Of a stretch of DNA of 55,456 nucleotides, positions 39,585-52,338 are shown piece by piece (within the stretch, counting starts at the first letter, position 1; each line of letters opens with the position of its first letter). The DNA comes from Oligoflexus sp. GTDB lineage: Bacteria; Bdellovibrionota_B; Oligoflexia; Oligoflexales; Oligoflexaceae. Under the pieces are notes generated by a model. It saw nothing but the letters and a program-made list of their open reading frames with translations. It was not told the DNA's origin and did not search any database. A program made the position numbers and the translations under genes. The stretch covers positions 1 to 55,456 of the forward strand of contig JACMPP010000065.1 in NCBI GenBank assembly GCA_014377445.1, given 5' to 3'.

Positions 39585-40605
39585 TGAGAAGCCCAAAGAC
39601 CTGCCGGCGGACGGTGGTCGTGTGAGGGTTGAGGCGGCCGCTGATGACTCGGTTGCTAAGAAATATCGCATAGCGTTTCGAAGGGAGGTCCATCCAGAAG
39701 GCGGTGCCGGTGAAACCAAGGTGGCCCATACCTTTGCCATCGGCAAAGAGAGCAGCGCTTGTGCCATTGCCACGGCGCATGCCGCTCAGGCCTTCGAAAG
39801 AATGAGCGGCAAGCAGATCGTGATTGATCTTGAGATAGGCGGATCCTTCGATCGAATGGGAGAGCTTTCTCAAGAAGTCTCCAACGGCAGGACCTCGTCC
39901 GAAGAGACCTGCATGGCCGGCGACACCTCCTAGGGCTGCGCAGTTCTCATCATGCACTTCACCCAGCAAAAGACGTTCACGAATCGCACAGTAGGCACTG
40001 GGAACGAAACTCTCGGAGCTTTTGAGCTGCGGACGATACCCGAGATCGGAGGAAAGCATGCCCAAAGGCTTGAGATAAGCCTCCCACAGAGCCGGGAGAG
40101 ATCGGCCTGCCGTCGCTTCGAGAGCGTAGCCGAGCAGGATGTAGCCGAGGTCGGAGTAAGTGTCAGGCCCTGTGCTCAAGGTATTCAGTCGAGCGAAGGT
40201 CTCAGGAATGATCGGATTTTTGATAGAGGGCGCTGGAGCCGGGCCTTCGTTCAGATGACCCATCCAAAAGTTTCGCCAGGCGGGAAGGCCGGATTGATGC
40301 GCAAGCAAAACCTCAGCACTGAGATTCATGAGATCGGAGGAAAAGGCCGACTGCCAATCAGCCGGAACCCATTCCTTCAGCGGAGCGGATATTTCGAAGG
40401 AATGGTCCCGAAGATAATGATGGGTAAGGGGACCGGTCGCGAGTGCCTTGGTCAGACTCGCGAGATCAAAAAGCGAGGAGGTGTCGCCAAAGGAATAAGC
40501 TGCCGAACTCTGATCGAGACGTCCGGCTTCGACGTAAACGTCGCTGAAAAAACCTGAGGCTTGTTCCTTGAGGAGTTCGGCCTCAAGAGTTTCGCGCGTC
40601 CCCAT
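39571..40605 (-). CDS. Serine hydrolase, class C beta-lactamase/penicillin-binding-like
   Basis: 344 residues from ATG 40605 (AAGG nine bases upstream); 40614 is the alternative. The SxxK motif is SLTK in DLASLTKALATG (about residue 52), the second motif is YSDLGY (Tyr-Ser-Asp instead of YxN), and the third is HLGFTGT (about 270). No signal peptide is visible, so it is probably cytoplasmic. Such proteins include esterases and peptidases; the clinical beta-lactamase role is not implied. It overlaps the gatB stop region. Confidence 0.85.
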   Translation of the reverse strand: MGTRETLEAELLKEQASGFFSDVYVEAGRLDQSSAAYSFGDTSSLFDLASLTKALATGPLTHHYLRDHSFEISAPLKEWVPADWQSAFSSDLMNLSAEVLLAHQSGLPAWRNFWMGHLNEGPAPAPSIKNPIIPETFARLNTLSTGPDTYSDLGYILLGYALEATAGRSLPALWEAYLKPLGMLSSDLGYRPQLKSSESFVPSAYCAIRERLLLGEVHDENCAALGGVAGHAGLFGRGPAVGDFLRKLSHSIEGSAYLKINHDLLAAHSFEGLSGMRRGNGTSAALFADGKGMGHLGFTGTAFWMDLPSKRYAIFLSNRVISGRLNPHTTTVRRQVFGLLNELA

Positions 40606-42073
40606 CAAGGGCATCCTTTAGCGAAGAGTTGACCAGGGCGGGATTGAATTTGCCTTGAGAGACCTTCAAAACCTGCCCGACGAGAAAGCTGAAAACCTTG
40701 GGTTTGCCCGCGCGATGCTGAGCAACTTGATCGGGAAACTGAGCGATGATATCGGTGACGACACTGTTGATTTCCGAGGTGTCCGAGATCTGCACCAGAC
40801 CTTTGGCATCGATGATGGCTTTCGCACTTTGACCATTCTCCAGCATCTCTTCAAAGACTGTCTTCGCGATCTTTCCAGAAATCATGCCTTCGCCAAGATA
40901 GCGCAAAAGCTCGCCTAGGGCGTCACTCGAAAGAATGGGCTTCGCCCACTTGCTTTGGCGATTATTGAATTCACGCATATATTCTGTGTTGATCCAGTTG
41001 GCTACGATCTTAGGTGCCACCTTGCCATCAACTTTTGCCACGACGCTTTCAAAGAAGGCGGCGAGTTCAACCTGTTCAGTGAGCTGGGCTGCATCACTTT
41101 CCGGGATGTTGAAATCATCTTGGAAACGCTTTTTTTTGGCTTCAGGCAGCTCAGGGATCAGTGCGGCCATAGCCTTGATGCGATCGGATGAAATATAGAG
41201 TGGACCGAGATCGGGCTCAGGAAAATAGCGGTAATCAGGGGCATCTTCCTTGCTACGCATCTGAGCCGTGCGGCCCGAAGCAGCATCAAAAAGCAGCGTG
41301 GCCTGGCGGATCGAATCGCCGGAATCGAGGACATCGGCCTGGCGCATGATTTCGTAAGCTATGGCTTTTTCGACGTTTCGGAAGGAGTTGACGTTCTTGA
41401 TTTCGGTGCGGGTGCCGAGCTTGGTGGCACCGCGTGGGCGAAGCGAAATGTTCACGTCACAGCGAAAGGATCCTTCGTCCATGTTGCCATCAGAGATACC
41501 GAGGTAACGCACGATCGCGTGAATCTTGCGCAGGTAATCAACCGCTTCTTCGGCACTGTGCATCTCGGGGGCGGAAACGATCTCAAGCAGAGGCGTGCCG
41601 GCTCGGTTGAGATCGACGTAACTTGCGTTGTCCCCATGAATGTTTTTGCCCGCGTCTTCTTCCATGTGAATGCGTTCGATATTGATACGACGACCGTTAT
41701 CGAGAGTCAGATGACCGTGCTCACAGTAAGGCAGATCGTACTGGGTGAGCTGAAAACCTTTGGGCAAATCGGGATAAAAGTATTGTTTGCGAGAAAAAAC
41801 GCTTCTTTCGCGAATCGTGGCACCGACGGCTAAAGCCATGCGAATGGCGTAATCGACAGCTGTTTTGTTGATAACAGGCAAAACCCCGGGAAGGCCGAGA
41901 CAGAGAGGACAGGTATGTTGATTGGGGAGAGCGCCGAAATCAGTTTTACAGGCGCAGAAAAGCTTCGAGGCAGTGCTGAGCTGACAATGAATTTCAAGCC
42001 CGATGACAGGCTCGTATTTGGCTAGTGGGCCCTTAGAATTTTGGTCGCTCTGACCAACGCTTGTATCGCTCAT
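40583..42073 (-). CDS. gatB: Aspartyl/glutamyl-tRNA amidotransferase subunit B
   Basis: 496 residues from ATG 42073 (AGGAG upstream; the ORF is open from 42106). Family blocks YEPVIGLEIHCQLST, LFCACKTDFGALPNQHTCPLCLGLPG (zinc cysteines), RIHMEEDAGKN, VDLNRAGTPLLEIVS, plus the C-terminal YqeY-like tail. GatB phosphorylates Glu-tRNA-Gln or Asp-tRNA-Asn and amidates it with ammonia from GatA. The genes run gatC-gatA-gatB; gatA overlaps gatB. Confidence 0.97.
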   Translation of the reverse strand: MSDTSVGQSDQNSKGPLAKYEPVIGLEIHCQLSTASKLFCACKTDFGALPNQHTCPLCLGLPGVLPVINKTAVDYAIRMALAVGATIRERSVFSRKQYFYPDLPKGFQLTQYDLPYCEHGHLTLDNGRRINIERIHMEEDAGKNIHGDNASYVDLNRAGTPLLEIVSAPEMHSAEEAVDYLRKIHAIVRYLGISDGNMDEGSFRCDVNISLRPRGATKLGTRTEIKNVNSFRNVEKAIAYEIMRQADVLDSGDSIRQATLLFDAASGRTAQMRSKEDAPDYRYFPEPDLGPLYISSDRIKAMAALIPELPEAKKKRFQDDFNIPESDAAQLTEQVELAAFFESVVAKVDGKVAPKIVANWINTEYMREFNNRQSKWAKPILSSDALGELLRYLGEGMISGKIAKTVFEEMLENGQSAKAIIDAKGLVQISDTSEINSVVTDIIAQFPDQVAQHRAGKPKVFSFLVGQVLKVSQGKFNPALVNSSLKDALDGDARNS

Positions 42074-43517
42074 ACTGATAGGCACTCCTGAGCAGCTCCC
42101 CTTCATGATGGGCTTTTCCCATCAATTGCAATCCGATCGGCAGACCTTTTCGATCGAGATCGATAGGCTGCGAAAGGGCAGGAATACCCGAGAGGTTGGC
42201 TGCGATCGTATAGATATCCATTAAATACATAGCTAGGGAATCTTGGGTTTTTTGGCCCAAAGCGAAGGCTGTCGTAGGAGCTGTAGGCGTGGCGATCATG
42301 TCGACTCCACTCGCAAACACAGCTTCAAAATCACGGCGAATGAGTTCGCGAACGCGATTGGCCCTGGCATAATAGGCATCGTAATACCCGGACGAGAGGA
42401 CGTAAGTCCCAAGCATAATGCGCTGTTTCACTTCGCGACCAAAGCCCTCGCTACGGGATTGCCCGTAGAGTTCTTTGAGACTGATCCCTGGTTTCGGGGC
42501 GCGGACTCCAAAACGAATACCATCAAAGCGGGCAAGGTTTGACGAAGCCTCGGCGGTCGCCAAGATGTAATACGCGGGGATGCTGTGGCGAAGGTTCGGC
42601 AGCGAGACGTTTTTGATGATGCAGCCCAGTGCTTTGTAGTGCTCGAGGCTTTCGTAGAACGACTTGCGAACGTCTTCTTCAAGTCCTTCGGCGAGAAGTT
42701 CTTCAGCGATTCCGATCGTCAGGCCTTTGAGGGGGCGTTCGAGACCGGCTTCGGTCTTTTCGAAGGGGCTCGTGTCAACCGAAGTGGCATCGAGCGGATC
42801 GTGTTGCCGAAGAAGGTCGAAGGTCCTTGCGAGGTCGCGAGCGTTGCGTGCGATAGGACCCACTTGATCGAAGGAGGAGGCGTAGGCGACAAGTCCATAA
42901 CGGCTTACAGCGCCATAGGTTGGCTTGAGGCCGAGAACGCCGCAAAAGCTTGCGGGCTGGCGGACGGATCCGCCCGTGTCGCTGCCAAGTGCCAAAGCGG
43001 ACATACCGGCGGCGACGGCCGCAGCTGAACCACCCGACGATCCGCCCGATACATGACCACGATTCCAAGGGTTACGAACGGGCCCGAAGGCGGAGTTTTC
43101 GTTCGAAGAACCCATACCGAATTCATCCATATTCGTGCGACCGAGTAGGATGGCTCCGGCTTGTTTGAGCTGGCGAATGACAGTGGCATCGTAAGCGGCG
43201 CGATGGTTCTGGAGGAACTTCGATCCGCAGCTAACGATGGCACCTTCAGCCATAATATTATCTTTGATGGCAACGGGAACACCGGCCAGCGGCAAGTGCT
43301 TTTGGGCGCGGCGAGCCGCTTCAATGTAGTCGAGCTGTTTTTCGGTTTCGTTAAAAACCGCTTCCTTATCCCAAAATACATGGGTGTTAAGATCCCGATG
43401 CAAATCTTCAGTGCGCTGGAGGAAGCTTGAGGCGACGTCGGCAGCCTTAAGACTTCCTTCGTTCACCGCGCTTGCAATTTCGCTGGCGCTAATCTGAATG
43501 GGATCAAAACTGGACAT
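42033..43517 (-). CDS. gatA: Aspartyl/glutamyl-tRNA amidotransferase subunit A
   Basis: 494 residues from ATG 43517 (CGGAG seven bases upstream). Amidase signature with the Ser-cisSer-Lys triad: [11 protein letters not shown] (Lys), [14 protein letters not shown] and [16 protein letters not shown]. GatA hydrolyses glutamine and channels ammonia to GatB. It is 18 bases after gatC, with the start before gatB. Confidence 0.97.
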   Translation of the reverse strand: MSSFDPIQISASEIASAVNEGSLKAADVASSFLQRTEDLHRDLNTHVFWDKEAVFNETEKQLDYIEAARRAQKHLPLAGVPVAIKDNIMAEGAIVSCGSKFLQNHRAAYDATVIRQLKQAGAILLGRTNMDEFGMGSSNENSAFGPVRNPWNRGHVSGGSSGGSAAAVAAGMSALALGSDTGGSVRQPASFCGVLGLKPTYGAVSRYGLVAYASSFDQVGPIARNARDLARTFDLLRQHDPLDATSVDTSPFEKTEAGLERPLKGLTIGIAEELLAEGLEEDVRKSFYESLEHYKALGCIIKNVSLPNLRHSIPAYYILATAEASSNLARFDGIRFGVRAPKPGISLKELYGQSRSEGFGREVKQRIMLGTYVLSSGYYDAYYARANRVRELIRRDFEAVFASGVDMIATPTAPTTAFALGQKTQDSLAMYLMDIYTIAANLSGIPALSQPIDLDRKGLPIGLQLMGKAHHEGELLRSAYQYERYKRWSERPKF

Positions 43518-43535
43518 CACTGTGCTCCGGAGCTC

Positions 43536-43826
43536 TCACTCAATAATCCTGGGGACTTGAAACGCAGTGCCCACGACTTTGGGAGCGCTCTGCAAGACCT
43601 TCTCAATAACTGAGGAAGGTTTTGCCTCATCTATTCGCTCTGGGCAAGGAGTCCCGGAGGTATCGGCTCGCCAATCGTCGGGGAGCTGGTCTGCAGCGAT
43701 TTGAATCTGCTGCATGTAATCCAGAACTGAACCCAGTTGCCCTTGGTAATATTCGATCTCCTCCTCGGAGAGCTGAATATTAGCCAAGCGGGCTACTTTT
43801 TCCACGGTTTGGCGATCGATTTGCAT
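43536..43826 (-). CDS. gatC: Aspartyl/glutamyl-tRNA amidotransferase subunit C
   Basis: 96 residues, typical for GatC: KVARLANIQLSEEEIEYYQGQLGSVLDYMQQI near the N-terminus and a tail SAPKVVGTAFQVPRII. It wraps the GatA/GatB interface and holds the complex. The ATG overlaps the gyrA stop by one base (TAATG), so it follows gyrA on the same transcript. Confidence 0.95.
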   Translation of the reverse strand: MQIDRQTVEKVARLANIQLSEEEIEYYQGQLGSVLDYMQQIQIAADQLPDDWRADTSGTPCPERIDEAKPSSVIEKVLQSAPKVVGTAFQVPRIIE

Positions 43827-46408
43827 TATTCTGCGTTTCCTTCGTCATCGCTTCCAGTATCAGCATCGCTGTCGCTGTCTGCGTCACCCTCATCGAGATC
43901 TGCATCGGCCTCTTCAATCTCAGCGTCATCGACGGCTGCGATTGTGATTTTGCCTTCTTCGCCTATTTCCTGAATGTCTTCGCCTTCAATGCGTTGGATT
44001 TTCGCGAGGCTGATGATCTTCTCACCCGCATCGACGTTCATCAAACGAACACCTTGTGTGAGGCGGCCTATGAGGCCCACTTCCGCAACGGTGAAACGCA
44101 TGACTTTACCACCCGAGGTCATAACCATGAGGTGATCGTCTGCCGCAACCTGAAGGATACCGACAACCGGGCCGTTACGCTCGGTGACTTTGATCGTGTA
44201 GATACCTTTACCAGCACGGGTTTGCGTCCGGTATTCCTCGATCGGTGTGCGTTTACCGTAACCGTTTTCACAGACCGAAAGGATCGAGTCGGTGTTGTTT
44301 ACGACCGCTACGCCGATAACTTCATCGTTCTTATCGCTGAACTTAATACCGGTAACACCGCGCGCTGAGCGGCCCATAGGCCTTGTCTCTTTCTCGTCGA
44401 AGCGAATCGCCTTGCCGAGTTTGGTCGCGAGGAGAATGTGTTGATCACCCGAAGTGATCTTACAATCGATCAAACGATCTCCGTCTTCCAGTTTCAGCCC
44501 GATAATACCGGTCTGACGAAGATTGGAATAGGCCATGAGATCGGTCTTCTTCACATAACCCTGTGCTGTGACCGAGAGGATATATTTGCCTTCAACGAAC
44601 TCTTTAACCGGAAGGACTGAGACAACTTTTTCATCGGCTGTAAGCTTGATGAGGTTGGCAAAGTGGGCCCCACGGCCGGATAGAGCGACTTCAGGCAATC
44701 TGTAAACTTTGAGTTCGTAAACCCGGCCCATATCGGTGAAGCACATGAGCGACTGGTGATTCGAAGTGATAAAGAGATCACGCACGACATCGTCGGCCTT
44801 GGTCTTCATACCTGAACGGCCTTTGCCGCCGCGCTTCTGTGCCTGGATATCAGTGATGGGCGTACGTTTCACATAACCGGCGTGCGTGATGGCAACCGCC
44901 ACCTCTTCGTCGGCCACGAGACTTTCCATCGTGAATTCATCGGCGTCGCTGGCGACGATTTCGGTGCGGCGTTCATCGGCGAAGTTGTCGCGCAGTTCCT
45001 TGATTTCGTCTTTGATGATCGCAATGACGCGCGATGGCGTTGCCAGGATGTCTTTTAGATCTTCAATAACTTTCATCAATTCTGCGTATTCACTGGCGAT
45101 CTTATCGCGCTCAAGGCCGGTGAGGCGCGAGAGACGCATATCGAGAATCGCTTTGGCCTGGATCTCACTCAGAGTGAACTGAGCGATCAACTCAAGCTGG
45201 GCGGCATCGCTGTCAGGCGATGCCCGAATGATGCGCACGACTTCGTCGAGATTTTCGACAGCGATCTTCAAACCGAGTAAGATATGTGCGCGTTCTTCCG
45301 CTTTTCTCAGCTCAAAGGCTGTGCGGCGGATGACGACTTCTTTACGGTGATAATAGAACTGCTCAAGGATGTCCTTGAGATTCAGGATGCGGGGAATACC
45401 GTTGACGAGAGCGACTGTGTTGACACCAAAGCTCGTCTGCATCGGTGTGAGCTTGAATAGGTTATTGAGCAGGATCTCGCCCATTTCGCCTTTTTTCAGC
45501 TCGATAACGATGCGGATTTCTTCCTGAGCGGATTCATCGCGGAGATCGCTGATGCCTTCGAGACGTTTTTCGTTGACGAGGTCAGCGATTTTTTCGATGA
45601 GGTTAGCTTTGTTGACCTGGTAAGGAAGCTCAGTGACAATGATACGCTGCCGCCCGTTGGCAAGGTCTTCCACATGGGCGCGGGCCCGCATGCTGATCGA
45701 ACCGCGACCAGTAAGGTAAGCCTGCTGAATCCCACCACGGCCGTAGATAAGGCCGGCAGTTGGGAAGTCAGGGCCATGCACGTACTGCATCAAATCTTCA
45801 ATGGTAACAGCCGGATCTTCGATAACAGCCAAGAGCGCGTCGAGAATTTCGCCCAGGTTGTGGGGTGGAATGTTCGTCGCCATACCAACGGCAATACCGC
45901 TGGCACCGTTGACGATCAACGCGGGGAAACGGGTCGGAAGAACGAGTGGTTCTTCCTCTTTATTATCGTAGTTCGGCCCAAAATCGACAGTATCTTTTTC
46001 GATATCGGACAGGAGCTGCTCAGCAAGCTTTTCAAGTCTGACTTCGGTATAACGCATAGCCGCCGGCATATCGCCGTCGATAGAACCGAAGTTGCCCTGA
46101 CCGTCGACCAGGGGATAACGCATCGAGAAACTTTGCGCCAAACGAACCAGAGCAAAGTAAACCGAAGAGTCACCGTGCGGGTGAAGACGGCCGATAACGT
46201 CACCGACGATACGAGCCGATTTCAAATAAGGACGGTTATAATAGTTGCGCATTTGATGCATCGCGAAGAGAACGCGGCGGTGAACAGGCTTAAGGCCATC
46301 GCGCACATCTGGAAGAGCACGCGAGACGATAACGCTCATCGAGTAGTCGAGAAACGACGTTTTGAGTTCATCTTCAATATGAATCAGCTGCACATTTGCG
46401 TGTTCCAT
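43826..46408 (-). CDS. gyrA: DNA gyrase subunit A
   Basis: 860 residues. N-terminal breakage-reunion domain with [35 protein letters not shown] and the catalytic Tyr in [10 protein letters not shown]. The C-terminal pinwheel has the GyrA box QKRGGKG, which identifies gyrase and not topoisomerase IV. The tail is very acidic ([21 protein letters not shown]). Where E. coli has Ser83 and Asp87, this protein has Ser and Phe; Asp87 is a quinolone-contact position. It forms A2B2 with GyrB and introduces negative supercoils. It lies nine bases after gyrB, cotranscribed. Confidence 0.97.
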   Translation of the reverse strand: MEHANVQLIHIEDELKTSFLDYSMSVIVSRALPDVRDGLKPVHRRVLFAMHQMRNYYNRPYLKSARIVGDVIGRLHPHGDSSVYFALVRLAQSFSMRYPLVDGQGNFGSIDGDMPAAMRYTEVRLEKLAEQLLSDIEKDTVDFGPNYDNKEEEPLVLPTRFPALIVNGASGIAVGMATNIPPHNLGEILDALLAVIEDPAVTIEDLMQYVHGPDFPTAGLIYGRGGIQQAYLTGRGSISMRARAHVEDLANGRQRIIVTELPYQVNKANLIEKIADLVNEKRLEGISDLRDESAQEEIRIVIELKKGEMGEILLNNLFKLTPMQTSFGVNTVALVNGIPRILNLKDILEQFYYHRKEVVIRRTAFELRKAEERAHILLGLKIAVENLDEVVRIIRASPDSDAAQLELIAQFTLSEIQAKAILDMRLSRLTGLERDKIASEYAELMKVIEDLKDILATPSRVIAIIKDEIKELRDNFADERRTEIVASDADEFTMESLVADEEVAVAITHAGYVKRTPITDIQAQKRGGKGRSGMKTKADDVVRDLFITSNHQSLMCFTDMGRVYELKVYRLPEVALSGRGAHFANLIKLTADEKVVSVLPVKEFVEGKYILSVTAQGYVKKTDLMAYSNLRQTGIIGLKLEDGDRLIDCKITSGDQHILLATKLGKAIRFDEKETRPMGRSARGVTGIKFSDKNDEVIGVAVVNNTDSILSVCENGYGKRTPIEEYRTQTRAGKGIYTIKVTERNGPVVGILQVAADDHLMVMTSGGKVMRFTVAEVGLIGRLTQGVRLMNVDAGEKIISLAKIQRIEGEDIQEIGEEGKITIAAVDDAEIEEADADLDEGDADSDSDADTGSDDEGNAE

Positions 46409-46417
46409 GATCTTCCC

Positions 46418-48964
<2,547 letters not shown>

Positions 48965-50083
48965 TTAGCTTTCCTTAATGGGCACCAAGACATGCATCGA
49001 GTGGCAACTGGCAGGTTCTGTAAAAGGAACTATAACCACGGGATCTTCATCAGATCCGAAGTTGATCGTTACTTCATCGCTCGACATAGTTGAGAATACG
49101 TCAGTCAGAAATTTGCCGTTGATCGCTAGCTCACGATTACCGTCACAGTAATCCGCCAAAGCGATACTTTCTTGTCCTTCAGAGCTTCCTAGAGTCCGCG
49201 ACCTAAGGGTAAGCGAGTAATCTGAAAAGCACAACTGCAAAGCACGGGTCTTGTCCGAGGCTAGCAGTACGCGTTTCGCGACGTTTTGGAGATAGGGTCT
49301 TAGCACCTTTACAGCGCTCGCATTGTTCTTCGGAAGGACCCCAAAATAGTTCGGGTAACGCACGGCAGAAAGCCTTACGAAGAGTTGATAACCTGGAAGA
49401 CGCGCTTCGAGAGTCGTCTGATCGGGCGCGATGGCAAGAATGATCTCAGCAAAACCTTCCGAACACATCTTCTGCAATTCCTGGAGAGCCCGTTTGGAAA
49501 GGCATACACCGGATTTCAAAAATTCGGCTGGGAGATCCAAGTCCACTTCTGCATAGGACAAACGATAACCATCCGTTCCGACGAGACGAAGGTTTTTGTC
49601 GGTCGGGCGATGAAGATAACCAACCGAGCCATAGTTTCTTGGCGAGTCCGTTACGACGCAGAATTGCACCTGATCGATAACATAGGCCAACTTATCACAG
49701 GGAAGAGCGACTTCAAGTGCCCCATCAAAATGAAGTGGCTCCTGCCAAGAGCGATCTTCGATCTTCGGCAGCTTCATCGTGAATTCGCGCTTCTCGCCGG
49801 CGATGAGGACGACCTGGGTACGTTCTTCATAAAACTCGACCTGGCCCTCTGGGAGCTCTCTTACGACATCGGAGAAGAGCTTGGCTGGAACGAAGACTGT
49901 GCCTTCTTCCAGAACTTCGCAGTCGAAGCTGGAGTAGATGGCTATCACTCGATCTGCCGCAGTCAGTTCCAATTGGCCCTTACTTGCTCTAAAGCCAATC
50001 TGCGCCAGGTTGCGCTCAGTCATAGCACCTTGGGATCTTGATGTAGCGGTACTGAGTTGGGCCTTGTCGACTTTCACTCTCAT
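48965..50083 (-). CDS. dnaN: DNA polymerase III beta sliding clamp
   Basis: 372 residues from ATG 50083 (GGAG seven bases upstream); the ORF continues into the origin without meaning. Three repeated domains give a ring as a dimer; QLSTATSRSQGAMTERN, VGTDGYRLSYAE and the C-terminal HSMHVLVPIK mark the family. It clamps polymerase III on DNA. It starts just beyond the origin AT-rich flank; dnaA lies on the other side of the boxes on the same strand, the common dnaA-dnaN order. Confidence 0.95.
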   Translation of the reverse strand: MRVKVDKAQLSTATSRSQGAMTERNLAQIGFRASKGQLELTAADRVIAIYSSFDCEVLEEGTVFVPAKLFSDVVRELPEGQVEFYEERTQVVLIAGEKREFTMKLPKIEDRSWQEPLHFDGALEVALPCDKLAYVIDQVQFCVVTDSPRNYGSVGYLHRPTDKNLRLVGTDGYRLSYAEVDLDLPAEFLKSGVCLSKRALQELQKMCSEGFAEIILAIAPDQTTLEARLPGYQLFVRLSAVRYPNYFGVLPKNNASAVKVLRPYLQNVAKRVLLASDKTRALQLCFSDYSLTLRSRTLGSSEGQESIALADYCDGNRELAINGKFLTDVFSTMSSDEVTINFGSDEDPVVIVPFTEPASCHSMHVLVPIKES

Positions 50084-50099
50084 CGGGTTTCTCCGGGCA

Positions 50100-50335
50100 A
50101 TCTTCTTCTTTATTAAGAAGTTATATTTATTTACAGATAGTAGTAGTAGTAGGTGACGACCAAAAAAGTGGATAACTCGCCATCGTATTGAAATCACTTC
50201 TTTATTCGACAAATTTGCCTGTGCAAAAGCTGTGGAAAACTTGTGGATAACCCTGTGGATAGAAATGTGGATAACTTTCGAGCCGATTCTATCCACAACT
50301 TATACACAGCTTGTCCACAGGGTTATCCACAAGCT
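50100..50335. other. Replication origin oriC (DnaA boxes, DnaA-trio, AT-rich element)
   Basis: Between dnaN and dnaA are nine sites close to TTATCCACA. Minus-oriented: 50167-50175, 50231-50239, 50242-50250, 50254-50262, 50266-50274. Plus-oriented: 50289-50297, 50300-50308, 50311-50319, 50323-50331. Perfect or TTATACACA sites are at 50242, 50266, 50300 and 50323. Neighbouring boxes are 11-12 bases apart, and the two arrays mirror each other around about 50281. A 20-base inverted repeat joins 50240-50259 and 50314-50333. Five TAG repeats (50138-50152) lie beyond box 50167 and read 3'-GAT outward from it, the DnaA-trio arrangement of known unwinding sites. AT-rich DNA (50101-50135) follows. The origin role follows from dnaA/dnaN position and these elements; unwinding is inferred. 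Confidence 0.92.
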
Positions 50336-50349
50336 CAAACCCTATAAAA

Positions 50350-51822
50350 CTAGGTAATCTGATCGAGCTTTCTTTCGATCATTTCCACCTGAGACCGCAG
50401 TTCTAGATCTTTCTTACGATCTTTTTCGATTTTTTTCACAGCATGCATCACCGTCGTATGATCCTTACCGCCGAAGGTTGCGCCAATTTCCGGATAGGAA
50501 CACTGCGTACGAACTCGCGAAAGATACATCGCAATCTGTCTTGGCACTGACAAAGCGCGGTGCCTCTTTTTGGACTTAAGATCAGCAACCTTAAGCTTAA
50601 AGTGATCCGCTACGATCTTCTGAATAGTCTCAACCGAAATGGAACTATCGTTTTTGTCGACCAGGATATCCTGGAGGATCTCTGATGCTAGCTGGGTATT
50701 AATGGGCCGACCCTGTAGAGCGGCAAAGGCAATAACCCTGCGCAGAGCTCCTTCGAGCACGCGGATGTTGCCTTTGGCGTGAGTCGCAATATATTCGGCC
50801 ACCTCGGTTTTGAGGAGAATGCCTTGTTTCTCTGCTTTATTCATCAAAATCGCCACCCGGTGCTCGATATCAGGCGCTTGGATGTCGGCGATCAAGCCCC
50901 ACTGGAAGCGGTTTCTAAGCCGATCCTCAATGTCGGGAATGTCCTGAGGAAAGATATCGGACGTGACGACGATCTGTTTTTTGGATTCGTAAAGGGCGTT
51001 AAAAGTGTGGAAGAACTCTTCCTGAGTGCGCTCTTTCCCCGAGATAAACTGAATATCATCGACCAGTAGAACATCGCAGTTTCGGTACTTACGTCGAAAG
51101 TCCCACATCTTGTTGAAGCGTAAGCAGTAGATCATCTCGTTCATGAAACGTTCGCTGGTGATATAGGTAATCACAGCGTTGGGCCTGGCTTTGAGCACGC
51201 GGTTGCCCACGGCATGAAGCAAGTGGGTTTTACCGAGACCGGTGCCCCCGTAAAGAAAAAGTGGGTTGTAGGTCTGACCAGGTGCATCGGCGACAGCGAG
51301 ACAGGATGCGTGGGCAAACTGGTTGCTGGGACCGTTTACAAAGGTTTCGAAGGTATATTCGACATTGAGTTGAGACTGGAGCGTGAGAGCCCGCGCAATC
51401 GTATTGGGACTTTCTTTGAAGTCATCGGGCGGCGCGGCTGGATTGGGATCGGGATAGACGTCCGGAGGCGGCGCGATATCGGCGAAGTAATCGAGATGCT
51501 CAAGAGTCTCGGAATCGTTGGCTTCCGTGCCCTCAATTTCAAAACGAACCAATACAGAAAGTCCCAGCGTCGCCTTGCAGTAGTCGAGTTGATCCATATA
51601 ACTACCAAGGACTTTCTGATAGGAGGCCATATCAGGAAAGCTGATGATCAGTTCGGAGTCAGACACAAGTTTGGAACGCAAAGGTTCGATCCAGCGTTTG
51701 AACTCATCCTCCGCCATCATCTGGTGTAGCGTATCTTTCATGCGCAGCCAGGTGTCTTGCGCGCCTTCGGTTTCGGGCTGCACAAGTTTTGACGGTAGCG
51801 ACTGGGGGAAACTGGTTTGCAT
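50350..51822 (-). CDS. dnaA: Chromosomal replication initiator DnaA
   Basis: 490 residues from ATG 51822 (AGGA eight bases upstream); the longer ORF starts with TTG at 51846. Domain I about 1-100, a flexible domain II, AAA+ domain III with FLYGGTGLGKTHLLHAVGN (Walker A) and VLLVDDIQFISGKERTQEEFF (Walker B), and domain IV with the DNA-binding signature GATFGGKDHTTVMHA. It binds the boxes at 50167-50331 and opens the origin. A perfect box upstream (51985-51993) suggests autoregulation. Confidence 0.98.
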   Translation of the reverse strand: MQTSFPQSLPSKLVQPETEGAQDTWLRMKDTLHQMMAEDEFKRWIEPLRSKLVSDSELIISFPDMASYQKVLGSYMDQLDYCKATLGLSVLVRFEIEGTEANDSETLEHLDYFADIAPPPDVYPDPNPAAPPDDFKESPNTIARALTLQSQLNVEYTFETFVNGPSNQFAHASCLAVADAPGQTYNPLFLYGGTGLGKTHLLHAVGNRVLKARPNAVITYITSERFMNEMIYCLRFNKMWDFRRKYRNCDVLLVDDIQFISGKERTQEEFFHTFNALYESKKQIVVTSDIFPQDIPDIEDRLRNRFQWGLIADIQAPDIEHRVAILMNKAEKQGILLKTEVAEYIATHAKGNIRVLEGALRRVIAFAALQGRPINTQLASEILQDILVDKNDSSISVETIQKIVADHFKLKVADLKSKKRHRALSVPRQIAMYLSRVRTQCSYPEIGATFGGKDHTTVMHAVKKIEKDRKKDLELRSQVEMIERKLDQIT

Positions 51823-51984
51823 CGATGAGATCCTGCTGGCGAACAATTGCTCGGGACGTTCTATTTATAAGGACGAGATGACTGTGAGAAGCAAAAAAGC
51901 TACCACAGGCTCCTTTCGCTTATCAAGGCCAAAGAAAATCTTTATTTCACGTATAATAACAATATGTTAAGTCTCTTTTTTGCT

Positions 51985-51993
51985 TGTGGATAA
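51985..51993 (-). promoter_or_regulatory. DnaA box upstream of dnaA
   Basis: TGTGGATAA on the plus strand, a perfect TTATCCACA on the minus strand, about 160 bases before the dnaA start in the region shared with the divergent atp genes. A single site, probably for autoregulation of dnaA; it could also serve the origin. Confidence 0.6.
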
Positions 51994-52074
51994 ACTGTCG
52001 CTGACGGACAATGCGGTGTCAAAAAGAGTTCCTGTATAAAATGACTTTCTTTCTCCTGAAGGAGTATCTTCCCG

Positions 52075-52338
52075 ATGACTCAGTTTCATAAATTTGGCTT
52101 GGTGATGGGTGCCAACTTTGAGGCCATAGCCTCTATGGCAGCGGCATATTACAGCGCTCAGTGGTTGAATGCGCACTATCCCAAAGGCTTTGACTGGGCG
52201 TCAGTGACTTACGTTTTAGGCTTGCTTCTCATCGCACGCTCTTGGTATGTCGTACTCCGCGTCCTGATGAGAGATCAACGGACATCAGAAGCGGCTAGCG
52301 AAAAAGGTGCGACAGAAAATGACAGCAGGAACGCTTAA
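52075..52338 (+). CDS. Small membrane protein of the ATP synthase operon (AtpZ-like)
   Basis: 87 residues with two membrane segments (about 12-28 and 42-60) and a charged tail. AAGGAG lies ten bases before the ATG. It overlaps the next gene and precedes atpB, where many bacteria have an AtpZ/AtpI pair. Sequence similarity to AtpZ is not certain; context is the main argument. Confidence 0.6.
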   Translation: MTQFHKFGLVMGANFEAIASMAAAYYSAQWLNAHYPKGFDWASVTYVLGLLLIARSWYVVLRVLMRDQRTSEAASEKGATENDSRNA

